Positions 24,610-34,523 of a stretch of DNA of 42,169 nt are shown here, in pieces (within the stretch, counting starts at the first letter, position 1; each line of letters opens with the position of its first letter). The stretch covers positions 1 through 42,169 of the forward strand of contig JAGWZI010000003.1 of NCBI GenBank assembly GCA_018968925.1, read 5' to 3'. A program made the position numbers and the translations under genes. The notes beneath the pieces were generated by a model, which was given only the letters and a program-made list of their open reading frames with translations, was not told where the DNA came from and searched no databases. Origin of the DNA: Patescibacteria group bacterium. Its GTDB lineage: Bacteria > Patescibacteriota > Minisyncoccia > Phycocordibacterales > GWA1-40-21.

Positions 24610-26400
24610 CTACTCCGGCTTCATCATATCGAGAAAGACATCCTGGCTGATGTTCACCACGCCGCGCTCTTTCATGCGCTTCTTGCCCTTCTTCTGCTTC
24701 TCGCGAAGCTTCATTTTCCGGGTGATGTCGCCGCCGTAGAGGTAATCCGTGACGTCCTTTTTCATGCCGGACATGGCATGCGAGGCGATGATGCGACCCA
24801 TGGCTTTCGCTTGAATTTTAAAGCTGAACATCTGACGCGGCAAGATGCGGGAAAGCTTTTCAACCGCCGCTTCGGCCTCTTCCTGCACCCTGCGGCGCGC
24901 CACAATGCGGGCGAACGCGATGACCGGCTCGTCCGCGACGAGGATGTCCATCTTCACGACATCGGCCTCGCGGAGCGGCAGGGATTCGTAGGAAATGGAC
25001 GCGTAGCCCGAGGTGATGCTTTTGAGCTCGTTGAAGAAATTGCGCATGAGCTCGCGCAGCGGCATCTCGAGCGTCAAGGACGTGCGGTTGTCGCCAAAGC
25101 TTTCCGAATCGCCGATCACCGCCTCGTGGTCGTAGAGCTTCTGCATGATATTGCCGAGATAGTCGGACGGCGTGATGATGCGGACGCGGACCCAGGGCTC
25201 GTATATCTTCTCGATGAGATGGTCTTCGGGAAAGAGCGCGGGCGAGAAAACCGTGATGCGCTTGCCGTTCTTGAGCGCGACGTCGTAATTGATGGACGGC
25301 GTGGTGACGATGAGCTCGAGCGAAAATTCACGGCGCAGGCGCTCGACGATGATCTCGAGATGGAGCATGCCGAGGAATCCGCAGCGGTAGCCGCGACCGA
25401 TCGTGCCGGACGTTTCCTCTTCATACGTGAACGACGAATCGGAGAACTTGAGCTTGCCGAGCGCGAGTTTCAGGAGATCGAAATCATCCTGGCTTTCCGG
25501 ATAGACAGAAGCCCAGACGACGGGCGACGGACTTGCGTAGCCGGGCAGGGGTTCGCGCCGGTCATGGACGTATGCGACCGTGTCGCCGACAGAAGCGATC
25601 GCCGATTCCTTGATGCCGGTTGTGATATAACCGATCTCGCCTGCGGAAAGGGATTCCCGTGGCGACTCGAGCGGCGAGAAAATGCCGACAGCAGTAGCGG
25701 AAAAGGTTCTTCCGGAAACCTTGAACGCAAGCGGTGTGTTCTTCTTCACTTCCCCGTCGAAAACGCGGACAAAAACGGTCACGCCGCTCGTATTCGAGTA
25801 TTTGAAATCGAAGACGAGCGACTGGAACGACTTCTCGTCGCCGCCATGAGCCGAACGCGGAGCCGGCACGCGCCGAACGATCTCATCGAGCAGATGCGCG
25901 ACGCCCTCCCCCGTCTTGCCGGAAACTTCGAGAATATCTTTCTCGTCAACAAAAAGAAGGTTGGAAATTTCCTCCTTCACCTCCTTTGTCCGCGCCAAAG
26001 GCGAGTCGATCTTCGAGACGACCGGAATGATGACGAGGTTCGATTCCTGCGCCATGCGGAGGGTGGTGAGCGTCTGCGCCTGGACGCCTTGCGTCGCGTC
26101 GACGAGCAAAATCGAGCCTTCGACCGCCTTGAGCGCGCGGGAAACTTCGTAGGAAAAGTCGATATGCCCCGGCGTATCGATGAGGTTCATCACATATGTC
26201 TCGCCGCCGCTTTTCCACTCCATGCGCACCGGCTGCATCTTGATCGTGATGCCGCGCTCGCGCTCGAGTTCCATCGAATCGAGCACCTGGTCCATCATCT
26301 TGCGCTTTTCGATCGTGCCGGTGAGCTCGAGCATGCGGTCGGCAAGCGTCGATTTGCCGTGGTCGATGTGGGCGATAATGCTGAAATTCCGTATGTTCAC
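24610..26400 (-). CDS. lepA: Elongation factor 4 (LepA)
   Basis: IRNFSIIAHIDHGKSTLADRMLE, DTPGHIDFSYEVSR, C-terminal KAMGRIIASHAMSGMKKDVTDYLYGGDITRKMKL; GTG start. Confidence 0.98.
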   Translation of the reverse strand: MNIRNFSIIAHIDHGKSTLADRMLELTGTIEKRKMMDQVLDSMELERERGITIKMQPVRMEWKSGGETYVMNLIDTPGHIDFSYEVSRALKAVEGSILLVDATQGVQAQTLTTLRMAQESNLVIIPVVSKIDSPLARTKEVKEEISNLLFVDEKDILEVSGKTGEGVAHLLDEIVRRVPAPRSAHGGDEKSFQSLVFDFKYSNTSGVTVFVRVFDGEVKKNTPLAFKVSGRTFSATAVGIFSPLESPRESLSAGEIGYITTGIKESAIASVGDTVAYVHDRREPLPGYASPSPVVWASVYPESQDDFDLLKLALGKLKFSDSSFTYEEETSGTIGRGYRCGFLGMLHLEIIVERLRREFSLELIVTTPSINYDVALKNGKRITVFSPALFPEDHLIEKIYEPWVRVRIITPSDYLGNIMQKLYDHEAVIGDSESFGDNRTSLTLEMPLRELMRNFFNELKSITSGYASISYESLPLREADVVKMDILVADEPVIAFARIVARRRVQEEAEAAVEKLSRILPRQMFSFKIQAKAMGRIIASHAMSGMKKDVTDYLYGGDITRKMKLREKQKKGKKRMKERGVVNISQDVFLDMMKPE

Positions 26401-26515
26401 GGGGCTATCCTAGCAGAAAAACGGGAAAAATACATGCGCCGAAAAAAATGGACAGTTGATGATTTCTGCTTCAAAAGATATACTATGCCCTGTTAACAGT
26501 CCTGCAACACACATC

Positions 26516-26929
26516 ATGATTTCTTCATTCGAATGGACGAAAGACATGTCGGTCGGAGACGAAACGATCGACCGGCAGCATCAGCAGCTTCTGAAAGAAA
26601 TCGATATCCTGCTTTCGGTACTCATTGCCGGCGCCGATGAAACCGCGATAGCAAGCGCGGTCGCTTTTTTGAGCGATTATATCGCCACGCATCTCGCCTA
26701 TGAGGAAGAATATATGCGGCAGCACGGGTATCCCGACATCGATTTCCACATCTCGCTTCATCGGGATTTCATCGATCATTACGAATTGTTCAAAAAGGAG
26801 GTCACGGACGGCGTGCCAAGAAAGGAACTCATTTCGGAGATCGCCCAATATGTCGGCGCCTGGTGGCTCAAACACATTCTGATCGAGGACAAGAAATACG
26901 CCCGCTACGTCGCGGAGCACCGGAAGTGA
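26516..26929 (+). CDS. Bacteriohemerythrin
   Basis: FEWTKDMSVGDETIDRQHQQLL, THLAYEEEYM, HISLHRDFI, WWLKHILIEDKKY. Confidence 0.95.
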   Translation: MISSFEWTKDMSVGDETIDRQHQQLLKEIDILLSVLIAGADETAIASAVAFLSDYIATHLAYEEEYMRQHGYPDIDFHISLHRDFIDHYELFKKEVTDGVPRKELISEIAQYVGAWWLKHILIEDKKYARYVAEHRK

Positions 26930-27856
26930 TCACTGCTTCTCGCGGTCGATGAAATCCTTGAAGTCGCCGATATGCTTGCGGATATTCTCGATCACCTCGG
27001 TCGAACCGGCGAGTGTTTTAATGCGATCGTCTTTTTCAAGCACGTCGATTTGCGCGTTCACATAGTCGCCAAAATAGCGCAGTTTCATTTCGGCAAGCTT
27101 TTCCGCGCCTGTTCCGGGTGCCGACGGGATCGACGGCATTGGGGATCGTTTGCCCTTCCCCTTTGAAAACCGACCGATGATAAATGCAAGGAAAGCGATG
27201 GCGAGAGCGGCGATAGCGAGTGAAAGCGGGGTGACCGGATAGCCAAAAAGGAGAAGCGGCGCCGGAACCGTGCAAGGCGTTTGTATCGGAGCGGCGGTCG
27301 TGGTGGCGACAGTGGCAGTGGCGGCGACCGCCGTCGGAACCGTCGCCGCCGAAGATGCCGTTGCTTGCGGCAATGTCGGCGTAATCGTGAAGGTTGCGGA
27401 ACCGAGACTCGTCGGAAGGCTCGTGCCGACGCCGTCGTTCGCAAGGACCGAACCGGAATCAAATGAAATTGCCGCTGTGCCTGCCGACTTGGCGCGGAAT
27501 GTGATCGAAACCACTTTGCCATTCTGTCCCTCAAAGCCGGGATTCAATACGATACCCTCAAATGTCACCGAGCCGTCGCTGTTCGAGAACGACGGATCGA
27601 CCGTCCAGAGCGAGACGATGGATCCCGATTTCGAGACGGACACCACGCTCAATTTGTCCTTGGGAAACGCAACGGTCGCCGAAACCGCGTTCATCGCCTG
27701 ATCCGTACTCGCGACATCGGCGTTCACGGTAAATTCGGAACCGGCCGAGACGCTTCCCGTTTGCGGCAAAAATGAAAGCGACGCCGCAGAGGCAGCGAGC
27801 GGCCCTGCAACCGCGGCAAGAACAAGAAGCGCGAATGTTACGATCTTTTTTTCCAT
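26930..27856 (-). CDS. Cohesin-domain protein A, C-terminal TM and cytoplasmic tail
   Basis: Cohesin-like LSFLPQTGSVSAGSEFTVNADVASTDQAMNAVSATVAFPKDKLSV...; TM SLAIAALAIAFLAFIIGRF; signal peptide. Confidence 0.8.
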   Translation of the reverse strand: MEKKIVTFALLVLAAVAGPLAASAASLSFLPQTGSVSAGSEFTVNADVASTDQAMNAVSATVAFPKDKLSVVSVSKSGSIVSLWTVDPSFSNSDGSVTFEGIVLNPGFEGQNGKVVSITFRAKSAGTAAISFDSGSVLANDGVGTSLPTSLGSATFTITPTLPQATASSAATVPTAVAATATVATTTAAPIQTPCTVPAPLLLFGYPVTPLSLAIAALAIAFLAFIIGRFSKGKGKRSPMPSIPSAPGTGAEKLAEMKLRYFGDYVNAQIDVLEKDDRIKTLAGSTEVIENIRKHIGDFKDFIDREKQ

Positions 27857-28716
27857 ACGATAAAATAGAAAAGGAGAAAAACGAACAGAGCGATACCGAT
27901 GACGAACCATGTGTCGAGACTCGCATACCAGGCGAGCGGGTGTTCGGGGAGAAGACGCTCGACGCGGATATTGCCGGCAGTGTCGATCGCTTTGACGTAC
28001 ACGTAGCTCGACAAATTCTGATCGGCAAGCAGATACGGGCTCGTCGCCGGAATCCACGGCGCAAAATCGAACAATACGTGCTTCGTTTCCCGCACTTCAT
28101 AACCCTTGATGCCGCTTCCTTTATCCTGCGTCGAAAAGACGACGAACGCTTTCCCGTCGAATATGTTCGGATCCCGGGCGATTTCGGGCATAAAAGTTTC
28201 CGGCGGGGCCGTATTCGTGACGGGAATGATGCGCGTCGCCGGGCCGTTTTCGGCCACGGTAAACGACGAGCTTGTGACCGTAAATGTCGTCGGTGTGCCT
28301 GCGCCGTCGGCGAGAAGCATGGCGCCGTTCGTTATGCCGATTTCGCCTTTACCGGTCGATTTCGCGGAAAAAATGAGCGAAAGGATCTTTCCTTGCCTGC
28401 CGATGCCGCCCGGCGTGATGCCCGAAAACCGGACGCCCGCCGCAGTCGAGGTCGGCGCATCGACCCAGAAATTGACGACTGAATCGTTATCTCGGATTTG
28501 TTCGAGAGAAAGAAGGTTGGTCGGATACGTGACCGTACCACCGACCGCATTCACATTGGCGCTCGCCGGATCGATGACGATATCGACCTGGAATTCGCCC
28601 CCTGGACCGATACGATCGGCCGATGAGCTCGCAATAAACCGCGCAGCGGAGGAAACGCCCGGCACGGCAAGGATGATGGCGGCAAATACGGTGATGAAAA
28701 AGGAAAAGCGGCGCAT
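27838..28716 (-). CDS. Cohesin-domain protein B, FN3/Ig-like module, C-terminal TM
   Basis: IGPGGEFQVDIVIDPASANVNAVGGTVTYPTNLLSLEQI...; TM WFVIGIALFVFLLFYFIVWKKRS. Confidence 0.8.
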   Translation of the reverse strand: MRRFSFFITVFAAIILAVPGVSSAARFIASSSADRIGPGGEFQVDIVIDPASANVNAVGGTVTYPTNLLSLEQIRDNDSVVNFWVDAPTSTAAGVRFSGITPGGIGRQGKILSLIFSAKSTGKGEIGITNGAMLLADGAGTPTTFTVTSSSFTVAENGPATRIIPVTNTAPPETFMPEIARDPNIFDGKAFVVFSTQDKGSGIKGYEVRETKHVLFDFAPWIPATSPYLLADQNLSSYVYVKAIDTAGNIRVERLLPEHPLAWYASLDTWFVIGIALFVFLLFYFIVWKKRS

Positions 28717-28717
28717 A

Positions 28718-30259
28718 TTACGGGCGGATTATATCATTTTTCGGCGGTTCGGGTGCGATCGGTGCGGCATGGATCGTTCTCGGATCGACGAGCATATCGG
28801 CAGTTTGCACGGGCAAAACGGCAGCGGGAGGAACGGGAAGCGTTTTTGTTGCGGCAGGCGCGGAAACCGGCGCTTCCCTGTTTTCCGGCCGGGAAACGGC
28901 GTCTGCAACGCTGAGCGTTTGAAGATTTTTCAAAAATTGCTCTTTGAGCTCGCGCTGTTTCTGTTCGAGATCGAGCTTCTTCATCGCTTCCGTCGCATCC
29001 ACCAGCTGTTCCATCTGTTCCTTTTCCGACTGGTACAGCAGTTCCTCCTCTTTCGTCGTTTTCATGATGCGTTTCACTCGGGCGATGATGCGATGGCCGA
29101 AAAGATAATCGAGAATGAGGAAGATGACGAGAAGAATCACCAACCAGTTCGCCTGCACGAACGACACGAGTGTCGATGCTGAGGAAATGGTTATCGTTTC
29201 GTCGCGGACATTGCCCGCTTTGTCGAATGCCCGCACGGTGAGCCGCACATGTTCGAAAGGCTTGAGCGGCAATTGATACGGATTTTCCGCCTGGACGAAT
29301 ACCGGCGAGGTATTCGTCGCATTGCTCCCGTCGACGACGCCGACCTCGTAATGATCGATGCCGGCAAGCGTATCGGTCGTAAAGAACGAAACGAGCGCCT
29401 GGGTGCCGCCGGACGCGGAAACCATTTCGACCCCCGGCGTGAATGCCGCGGGAGGCGTCGTGTCGATACGGATCATGAAATGCGTCGTGCCGCCCCAAAC
29501 GCCCTGTTTTTGCGCTTTAATGTGAAAATACCAGATTCCGTCGGACAAATTCGGATATGAGATGACCGTGTCCGTGGCATCGAGCGTATTGTCCGGCACG
29601 GTGAACGGCTTATCATCAAGCGTGAAACTGAAACCGGAGACGCCGATATCGCGATTCCAGGCGAGAACCGGAGAATTGTTGTTATACCAGGTGTCCTCGA
29701 ACGGATGCGTTTCGGAAAAAACGGACGGACCAGCCGGCGACTGCGGCAGGATCGTGTACGAACCGCGATCGAGAGCAAGTTGCGTTTCACTCCCCTGTCC
29801 GTCGTTCGCCAGCACGCGCGAGGCGCTCGAAATCGTGATCGGCGCCTGTCCCGAAGAAACGGCGCGGAAGGTCATGGTCGTGATGAGACCGCTCGACGTG
29901 GTGATGCCGTTCGGAATGACACCAGAAAGCGAGAGCGTGCCGGCCGTGTTCGAATACGAGGGCGGATCGACCCAGATGCCGATGATGGAATTGCTGTTCG
30001 ACGGATTGACAAGCACCATTTTCGACGGATCGAAATTGACCGAGAGAGACACGGCATTGATGCTCCTCCCTTCGGTGTCGACGAAGACCGGAATCTCGAT
30101 CGTCGCGCCCTGGATGATCGTCGCGGAAGCCGGCGAGAAGAAGAGGTGCGATTTCTGCAGGAGTTTCGACGCGTCGACCGATACCGACGGTTGGGCGAAA
30201 ACGGCATGCGGAGCGAGCATGAGGCAGCAAAGGAACACGCTGGTGATGAGCCGTTTCAT
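28718..30259 (-). CDS. Cohesin-domain protein C, FN3/Ig-like module, TM and coiled-coil cytoplasmic tail
   Basis: ATIIQGATIEIPVFVDTEGRSINAVSLSVNFDPSKMVLV...; TM WLVILLVIFLILDYLFG followed by long charged helix. Confidence 0.8.
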   Translation of the reverse strand: MKRLITSVFLCCLMLAPHAVFAQPSVSVDASKLLQKSHLFFSPASATIIQGATIEIPVFVDTEGRSINAVSLSVNFDPSKMVLVNPSNSNSIIGIWVDPPSYSNTAGTLSLSGVIPNGITTSSGLITTMTFRAVSSGQAPITISSASRVLANDGQGSETQLALDRGSYTILPQSPAGPSVFSETHPFEDTWYNNNSPVLAWNRDIGVSGFSFTLDDKPFTVPDNTLDATDTVISYPNLSDGIWYFHIKAQKQGVWGGTTHFMIRIDTTPPAAFTPGVEMVSASGGTQALVSFFTTDTLAGIDHYEVGVVDGSNATNTSPVFVQAENPYQLPLKPFEHVRLTVRAFDKAGNVRDETITISSASTLVSFVQANWLVILLVIFLILDYLFGHRIIARVKRIMKTTKEEELLYQSEKEQMEQLVDATEAMKKLDLEQKQRELKEQFLKNLQTLSVADAVSRPENREAPVSAPAATKTLPVPPAAVLPVQTADMLVDPRTIHAAPIAPEPPKNDIIRP

Positions 30260-30260
30260 A

Positions 30261-31640
30261 TTATCCCGTCCAGTAATACGCCATGATCGAGAAATCCGTG
30301 AGGGTGATCGCGCCGTCGCCTGACAATTCCTTCTTCTCTACGGCCGCGAATGTGGGCGAGAGCGCCCGATGATACCAGTACGCCGCGATCGAAAAATCCA
30401 CGAGATTCACGCGGCAATCGCCGTTCAGATCCCCTTTCGTCGGGCATGCTTGCGATGAGGCAAGGACGGTCTTGTCGCCGACTTGGAAGCCCACGGTATC
30501 CGAAAACGGACTGATGAGCGAGCTCGTGGCGGCTTTCGATTTCGTGCTGTGCAAAGCAAGCGCGAGGGGCGATGTGTCGAAATCATACAAATAGACGCCG
30601 TTCGCATCCGATTCCGTCTGTTCGAAATATTCCGGCGTTGAATGCACCGATATGGTGATCGCGGCATCCGGCACGCTCTGTCCGAAAATGGCGATAGTAT
30701 CGCCGCGCTTCACTTCGCTCTTGTCGACGGCGATCGTCGGCGCGAGAAAGATGCCGCCGATATTGGTCGTCACGCCCTGCGTGATGTAGATCGGGAACGT
30801 GAAGGCGCTCGACCGTCTGTTCTGGCTGTCCTCGCCGTAGACCGAAAACGTGTAATTGCCGGCGGCAAGACCGGCGATCGAAACGCTGAAATTGGCGTCC
30901 GGACCCGCAATGGTCGTCACGGCAAGCTGTCCGTCTTTGAGAATGCCGACCGTTGATAAGGGGTAGGCCCGGCCGGAAAAATTGACGCTGGCCGAGCCGC
31001 CGCCGTATGATACGCCTCCGCCACCGCCCCCTCCTCCGCCGCCACCTGACGAATACGTGCACGGCAACGGTCCGCCGTAATTGGTCGCCGAATGATCGGT
31101 ACATACCGGCGGCGCGCCGGAGGGTGTTGCCGAAACCTGTCCTGACGTGATGATGACATTGCCGTAGGCATCGAGCGCCTCGACGATGAAATAGTATGTC
31201 GTTCCGTTCGCGAGTCCCGGAATAATCGCCGACGTCACATTGCCGACCGAAGTAAAACTGTACGGTCCGCCGGAAACGGCCGACTGGCCGACCTTGTAGC
31301 CGGACACGTTCCAGCCCAAAGCGCCGTTCGCCGCCGTCCAGGAAAGCGACACCTGACCGTCGCCCGGTGTCGCCGCGATGACAGGCGACGAGACGACTGG
31401 ATAATACTGGAAACCGAAACTCCCGAGAAACGCCGAGGATGACGACTGGCCGATCGCGACTTGTCCGAGCGAACTCTGCAATTGGAAATTCGCCGACGCT
31501 GAATATCCGCCGCCGAGATCGATGACCGGATCAAGCACCGTATAATTGCCGGAGGAAAATTCCTGGGCGAAAGCAAACGGCGCCGCAAAGAAACAAGCGG
31601 TACAGAAAAAAACGGCAACTCGTGATAAAAAAAGACGCAT
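30261..31640 (-). CDS. Dockerin-type protein: FN3, Gly-rich linker, Ig-like, C-terminal dockerin
   Basis: Signal peptide; C-terminal duplicated Ca-loop helices KGDLNGDCRVNLVDFSIAAYWY and KKELSGDGAITLTDFSIMAYYW. Confidence 0.85.
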   Translation of the reverse strand: MRLFLSRVAVFFCTACFFAAPFAFAQEFSSGNYTVLDPVIDLGGGYSASANFQLQSSLGQVAIGQSSSSAFLGSFGFQYYPVVSSPVIAATPGDGQVSLSWTAANGALGWNVSGYKVGQSAVSGGPYSFTSVGNVTSAIIPGLANGTTYYFIVEALDAYGNVIITSGQVSATPSGAPPVCTDHSATNYGGPLPCTYSSGGGGGGGGGGGVSYGGGSASVNFSGRAYPLSTVGILKDGQLAVTTIAGPDANFSVSIAGLAAGNYTFSVYGEDSQNRRSSAFTFPIYITQGVTTNIGGIFLAPTIAVDKSEVKRGDTIAIFGQSVPDAAITISVHSTPEYFEQTESDANGVYLYDFDTSPLALALHSTKSKAATSSLISPFSDTVGFQVGDKTVLASSQACPTKGDLNGDCRVNLVDFSIAAYWYHRALSPTFAAVEKKELSGDGAITLTDFSIMAYYWTG

Positions 31641-31717
31641 GATATGGAAAACGGGGCCTGCAAGCGGTCTCTCGAAACCATTCCAGTATACCGCACCGGC
31701 GCGCGGCGCGAAAGGAG

Positions 31718-32158
31718 TTATTTCTTCTTCGCGATATCTTTGACCGGAACTGCGACTTTCGGAATGCCTTCGCCGCGGGAATAGCTGTCGGCGATCTCCC
31801 GGATCTTTGAGACGATCTCGATCGGACTGTATTGGCTCTTGATGAGATAGAGTACCGCCCCGAGCTCAAGCCCTTTCTCGGCATCCTGTTCGCCGGCGAG
31901 GTTCGTCAGGAGAACGACCGGGATCGACTTGAGGGCGCCATCCGCTTTCATTTCCCGCAGGACCTCGAAACCGCTCTTTTTCGGCATCATGATATCGAGT
32001 ACCGCGACGAGCGGCTTCGGATCCATAGAATGCAGAAGGGAGATCGCGCTCTCGCCGTCGAAGGCGATTTTGAGATCGAAACCGTTCGCCTTGAACGCAC
32101 GCTCGTACATTCGGCTCATCAGCGGATCGTCTTCGGCAAAGAATAGCAGTGTCGACAT
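31718..32158 (-). CDS. Single-domain response regulator
   Basis: FAEDDPLMSRMYERAF, VAVLDIMMPKKSGFEVL, LLTNLA, LIKSQ; close paralogue of 4718-5104. Confidence 0.92.
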   Translation of the reverse strand: MSTLLFFAEDDPLMSRMYERAFKANGFDLKIAFDGESAISLLHSMDPKPLVAVLDIMMPKKSGFEVLREMKADGALKSIPVVLLTNLAGEQDAEKGLELGAVLYLIKSQYSPIEIVSKIREIADSYSRGEGIPKVAVPVKDIAKKK

Positions 32159-32170
32159 GATGACTGATGG

Positions 32171-32542
32171 TTATTTGATAAGCTTTTTCACGTTCTCGAG
32201 GATTTCCGCATTGCTCGTATCGATCTTGATGAGGAACATGGCCGCGCCGAGATCGAGAAACGCCTGCTTGTCCTCTTCGAAGAACGAATTGGTCAGAACG
32301 ATGACCGGCACGGACTGTATTCTAGCATCCTTTTTGATTTTTTTCAAAAACTCCCGACCGTCCATTTCCGACATGTGGACGTCAAGGATCATGATGGCAG
32401 GCAGATCCTTGGCCGCGGAGAGGTAGTCAAGCGCCGCCTGTCCGTTTTCCATCCGCGTCACGGCATATCCATGCATGGTGAAGAGACGCTCGTACATGTC
32501 GCCAACAAATTTGTCATCCTCGATAACGAGTATATTCTTCAT
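32171..32542 (-). CDS. Single-domain response regulator
   Basis: LVIEDDKFVGDMYERLF, IMILDVHMSEMDGREFL, VLTNS, LIKIDTS. Confidence 0.92.
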   Translation of the reverse strand: MKNILVIEDDKFVGDMYERLFTMHGYAVTRMENGQAALDYLSAAKDLPAIMILDVHMSEMDGREFLKKIKKDARIQSVPVIVLTNSFFEEDKQAFLDLGAAMFLIKIDTSNAEILENVKKLIK

Positions 32543-32556
32543 CGAATGTTATTGTA

Positions 32557-34509
32557 TCATGAGGCGGCCGGCAGAGTGAAGAAAAACGTGCTGCCGATGC
32601 CGATCTCGCTTTTTTCAAGACCGATCGTGCCGCCCATCCGCTCGACGAGCATCTTCGAAATGTAGAGACCGAGGCCCGTGCTTTTGCTCACGTCGCGGGC
32701 AAGGGCCTGCTCGCCGGCCGGCTGGAACTTGCGGAAGAGCAGGCTCACGCTCGCCGGCGCGATGCCCGAACCCGTATCGGTCACCCGTACCGTCACCAAT
32801 CCTCCTCCGGCGGAGGCCGATACCGCGATGCGACCCTGCTTCGTGAATTTGACGGCATTGCCGATGAGGTTGAACAGGATCTGTTCGGTCTTTTCGCGAT
32901 CGGCCGAAACGGCGGGTAGGGATGCCGGGCGGTCGAAGACGATATCGACCGGCTCGGCGGCGACGAGAAGCTTGGCGGAATCGAGCACCTTGCCGATCGC
33001 ATCGCGGACGTCGAATGTCGTCTTCGTGAACATGATATTCCCCTGCTCGAGGCGGGAGACCTGGAGGAAGTCGTTGACGATGCCGATGAGACGGACGCTC
33101 GCCGTGTCGATATCGGATATCATCTCGCGTACGTCCGTATCCTGCACCTTGTCCGCGTACATGCTCATGATGAGCTCGGTGTTGCCGCGGATGGCCGTGA
33201 GCGGCGTGCGGAGCTCGTGCGACGCGACCGCGAAGAATTCATCCTTGCTCCGCTCCAGGATCTTGGCTTCGGTCGTATCCTCGATCAAGAGCACGTGACC
33301 GATCGTCCGATCCTTGTTCGAAACGGGCGCACAGAAGATGCGGAGGAATTTCGTTCGGTATTCGATATCTTTGACCGTGATCGTCTTGTTTGATTCGAGG
33401 CATTCGCGGCAGCTTTTCTCGAGATCAAACTTGTCGAAGAGCTTCGCCATCTCCGAGATCGCGTGCGGATTCTCCTTCACGTCGAGCACCGTCCGCACGG
33501 CCGAATTCGAGAGAATGATGGCGCCGTTCACATCCGCCATGATATAGCCGATCGAAAGACTGTTGATGGACGCGAGCAGGCGCGATTTCTCGTCGGAAAG
33601 CTCCTCGGTGCGGATCGCGACCGTCTCTTCGACTTTCGATTTTTCGCGCTCAACGTCCTCGAGCAGGTTGACGATCGCCCGCTTCGAATTCTCAAGATTC
33701 TCGTTCGCCGCATGGAGTTCCTGGCCGGACGTCTCGAGATTCGCGATCTTGTCCCGCAGGGCCGCGATCAAGGCGTTGAAGGACGCGGAGAGGCTGCCGA
33801 TCTCGTCGGTCCGGCCGAGCAGGTCCGCACTGACCTCGAGCGAAGACTCACCACTGGTGATGCGTCGGGCGATGTCGGAAAGCTTCCTGATCGGATCGGT
33901 GATCCTGCGCGCGAAGGTATAGGCGAAGAAAATGAGGAACAGGGCGGAACATGCGAGAAACGCGAGAACCGCCGGCGTGATGACCGACTGGATCCTGTTG
34001 ATATCCTGCGTCGTGCGGGCGATGACGGCGGTCTCCGCAAAAATGAGATCCGTCATGTCCTGCTTGACGAAATCGAAATCGTTCGACGCCTGGGAGAAAA
34101 TGTTGGAAATATCGGCGCTCGCGCCCTGCGCCGCGAAGTTGCTCTTGGCGTTCTCGGTCAGGGCGACGATCGTGCCGAGAGCGTTCTTGACGCTCCGGTA
34201 ATCGAGCTTGGCGGTTTCGTCGGCGGACGGAAGGGCGTACGCCTCATCAAGGACCGCTTCTTCCTTCTTGATTTCGGCAAGCTGCGCATCATATTCCGAA
34301 TAATCGTTCGACTTGAACGCGCTGTAGATGTCTTCGACGAGATTCCAGATGTTGTCGCGCAGGGCTTTCTCGGTGATGATGTTCTGATTGATCGCCTGAT
34401 ATTTGCCGACAAGGCTGATGTTGATCGCGGCGACCGCCGCAATCGTAACGAATCCGCCTGCGGCGATGAGCAGGAATGCGGCGGTGATTTTTGTCCGGAT
34501 CGATTGCAT
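32557..34509 (-). CDS. Membrane histidine kinase (extracytoplasmic sensor, HAMP, PAS, HisKA, HATPase)
   Basis: Two TMs, HAMP ARRITDPIRKLSDIARRI, H-box SHELRTPLTAIRGN, N-box EQILFNLIGNAVKFT, DTGSGIAP, STGLGLYI. Confidence 0.95.
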   Translation of the reverse strand: MQSIRTKITAAFLLIAAGGFVTIAAVAAINISLVGKYQAINQNIITEKALRDNIWNLVEDIYSAFKSNDYSEYDAQLAEIKKEEAVLDEAYALPSADETAKLDYRSVKNALGTIVALTENAKSNFAAQGASADISNIFSQASNDFDFVKQDMTDLIFAETAVIARTTQDINRIQSVITPAVLAFLACSALFLIFFAYTFARRITDPIRKLSDIARRITSGESSLEVSADLLGRTDEIGSLSASFNALIAALRDKIANLETSGQELHAANENLENSKRAIVNLLEDVEREKSKVEETVAIRTEELSDEKSRLLASINSLSIGYIMADVNGAIILSNSAVRTVLDVKENPHAISEMAKLFDKFDLEKSCRECLESNKTITVKDIEYRTKFLRIFCAPVSNKDRTIGHVLLIEDTTEAKILERSKDEFFAVASHELRTPLTAIRGNTELIMSMYADKVQDTDVREMISDIDTASVRLIGIVNDFLQVSRLEQGNIMFTKTTFDVRDAIGKVLDSAKLLVAAEPVDIVFDRPASLPAVSADREKTEQILFNLIGNAVKFTKQGRIAVSASAGGGLVTVRVTDTGSGIAPASVSLLFRKFQPAGEQALARDVSKSTGLGLYISKMLVERMGGTIGLEKSEIGIGSTFFFTLPAAS

Positions 34510-34523
34510 GCTTCGCTTCTTGT

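Noticed and set aside
24778-26496. 572-aa plus-strand ORF antisense to lepA
   Set aside because: Asp/Arg/Glu/Phe-rich shadow frame; lepA is unambiguous
26930-31640. Calling this a cellulosome
   Set aside because: No glycoside hydrolase, CBM-bearing scaffoldin or multiple cohesins in one protein seen in the window
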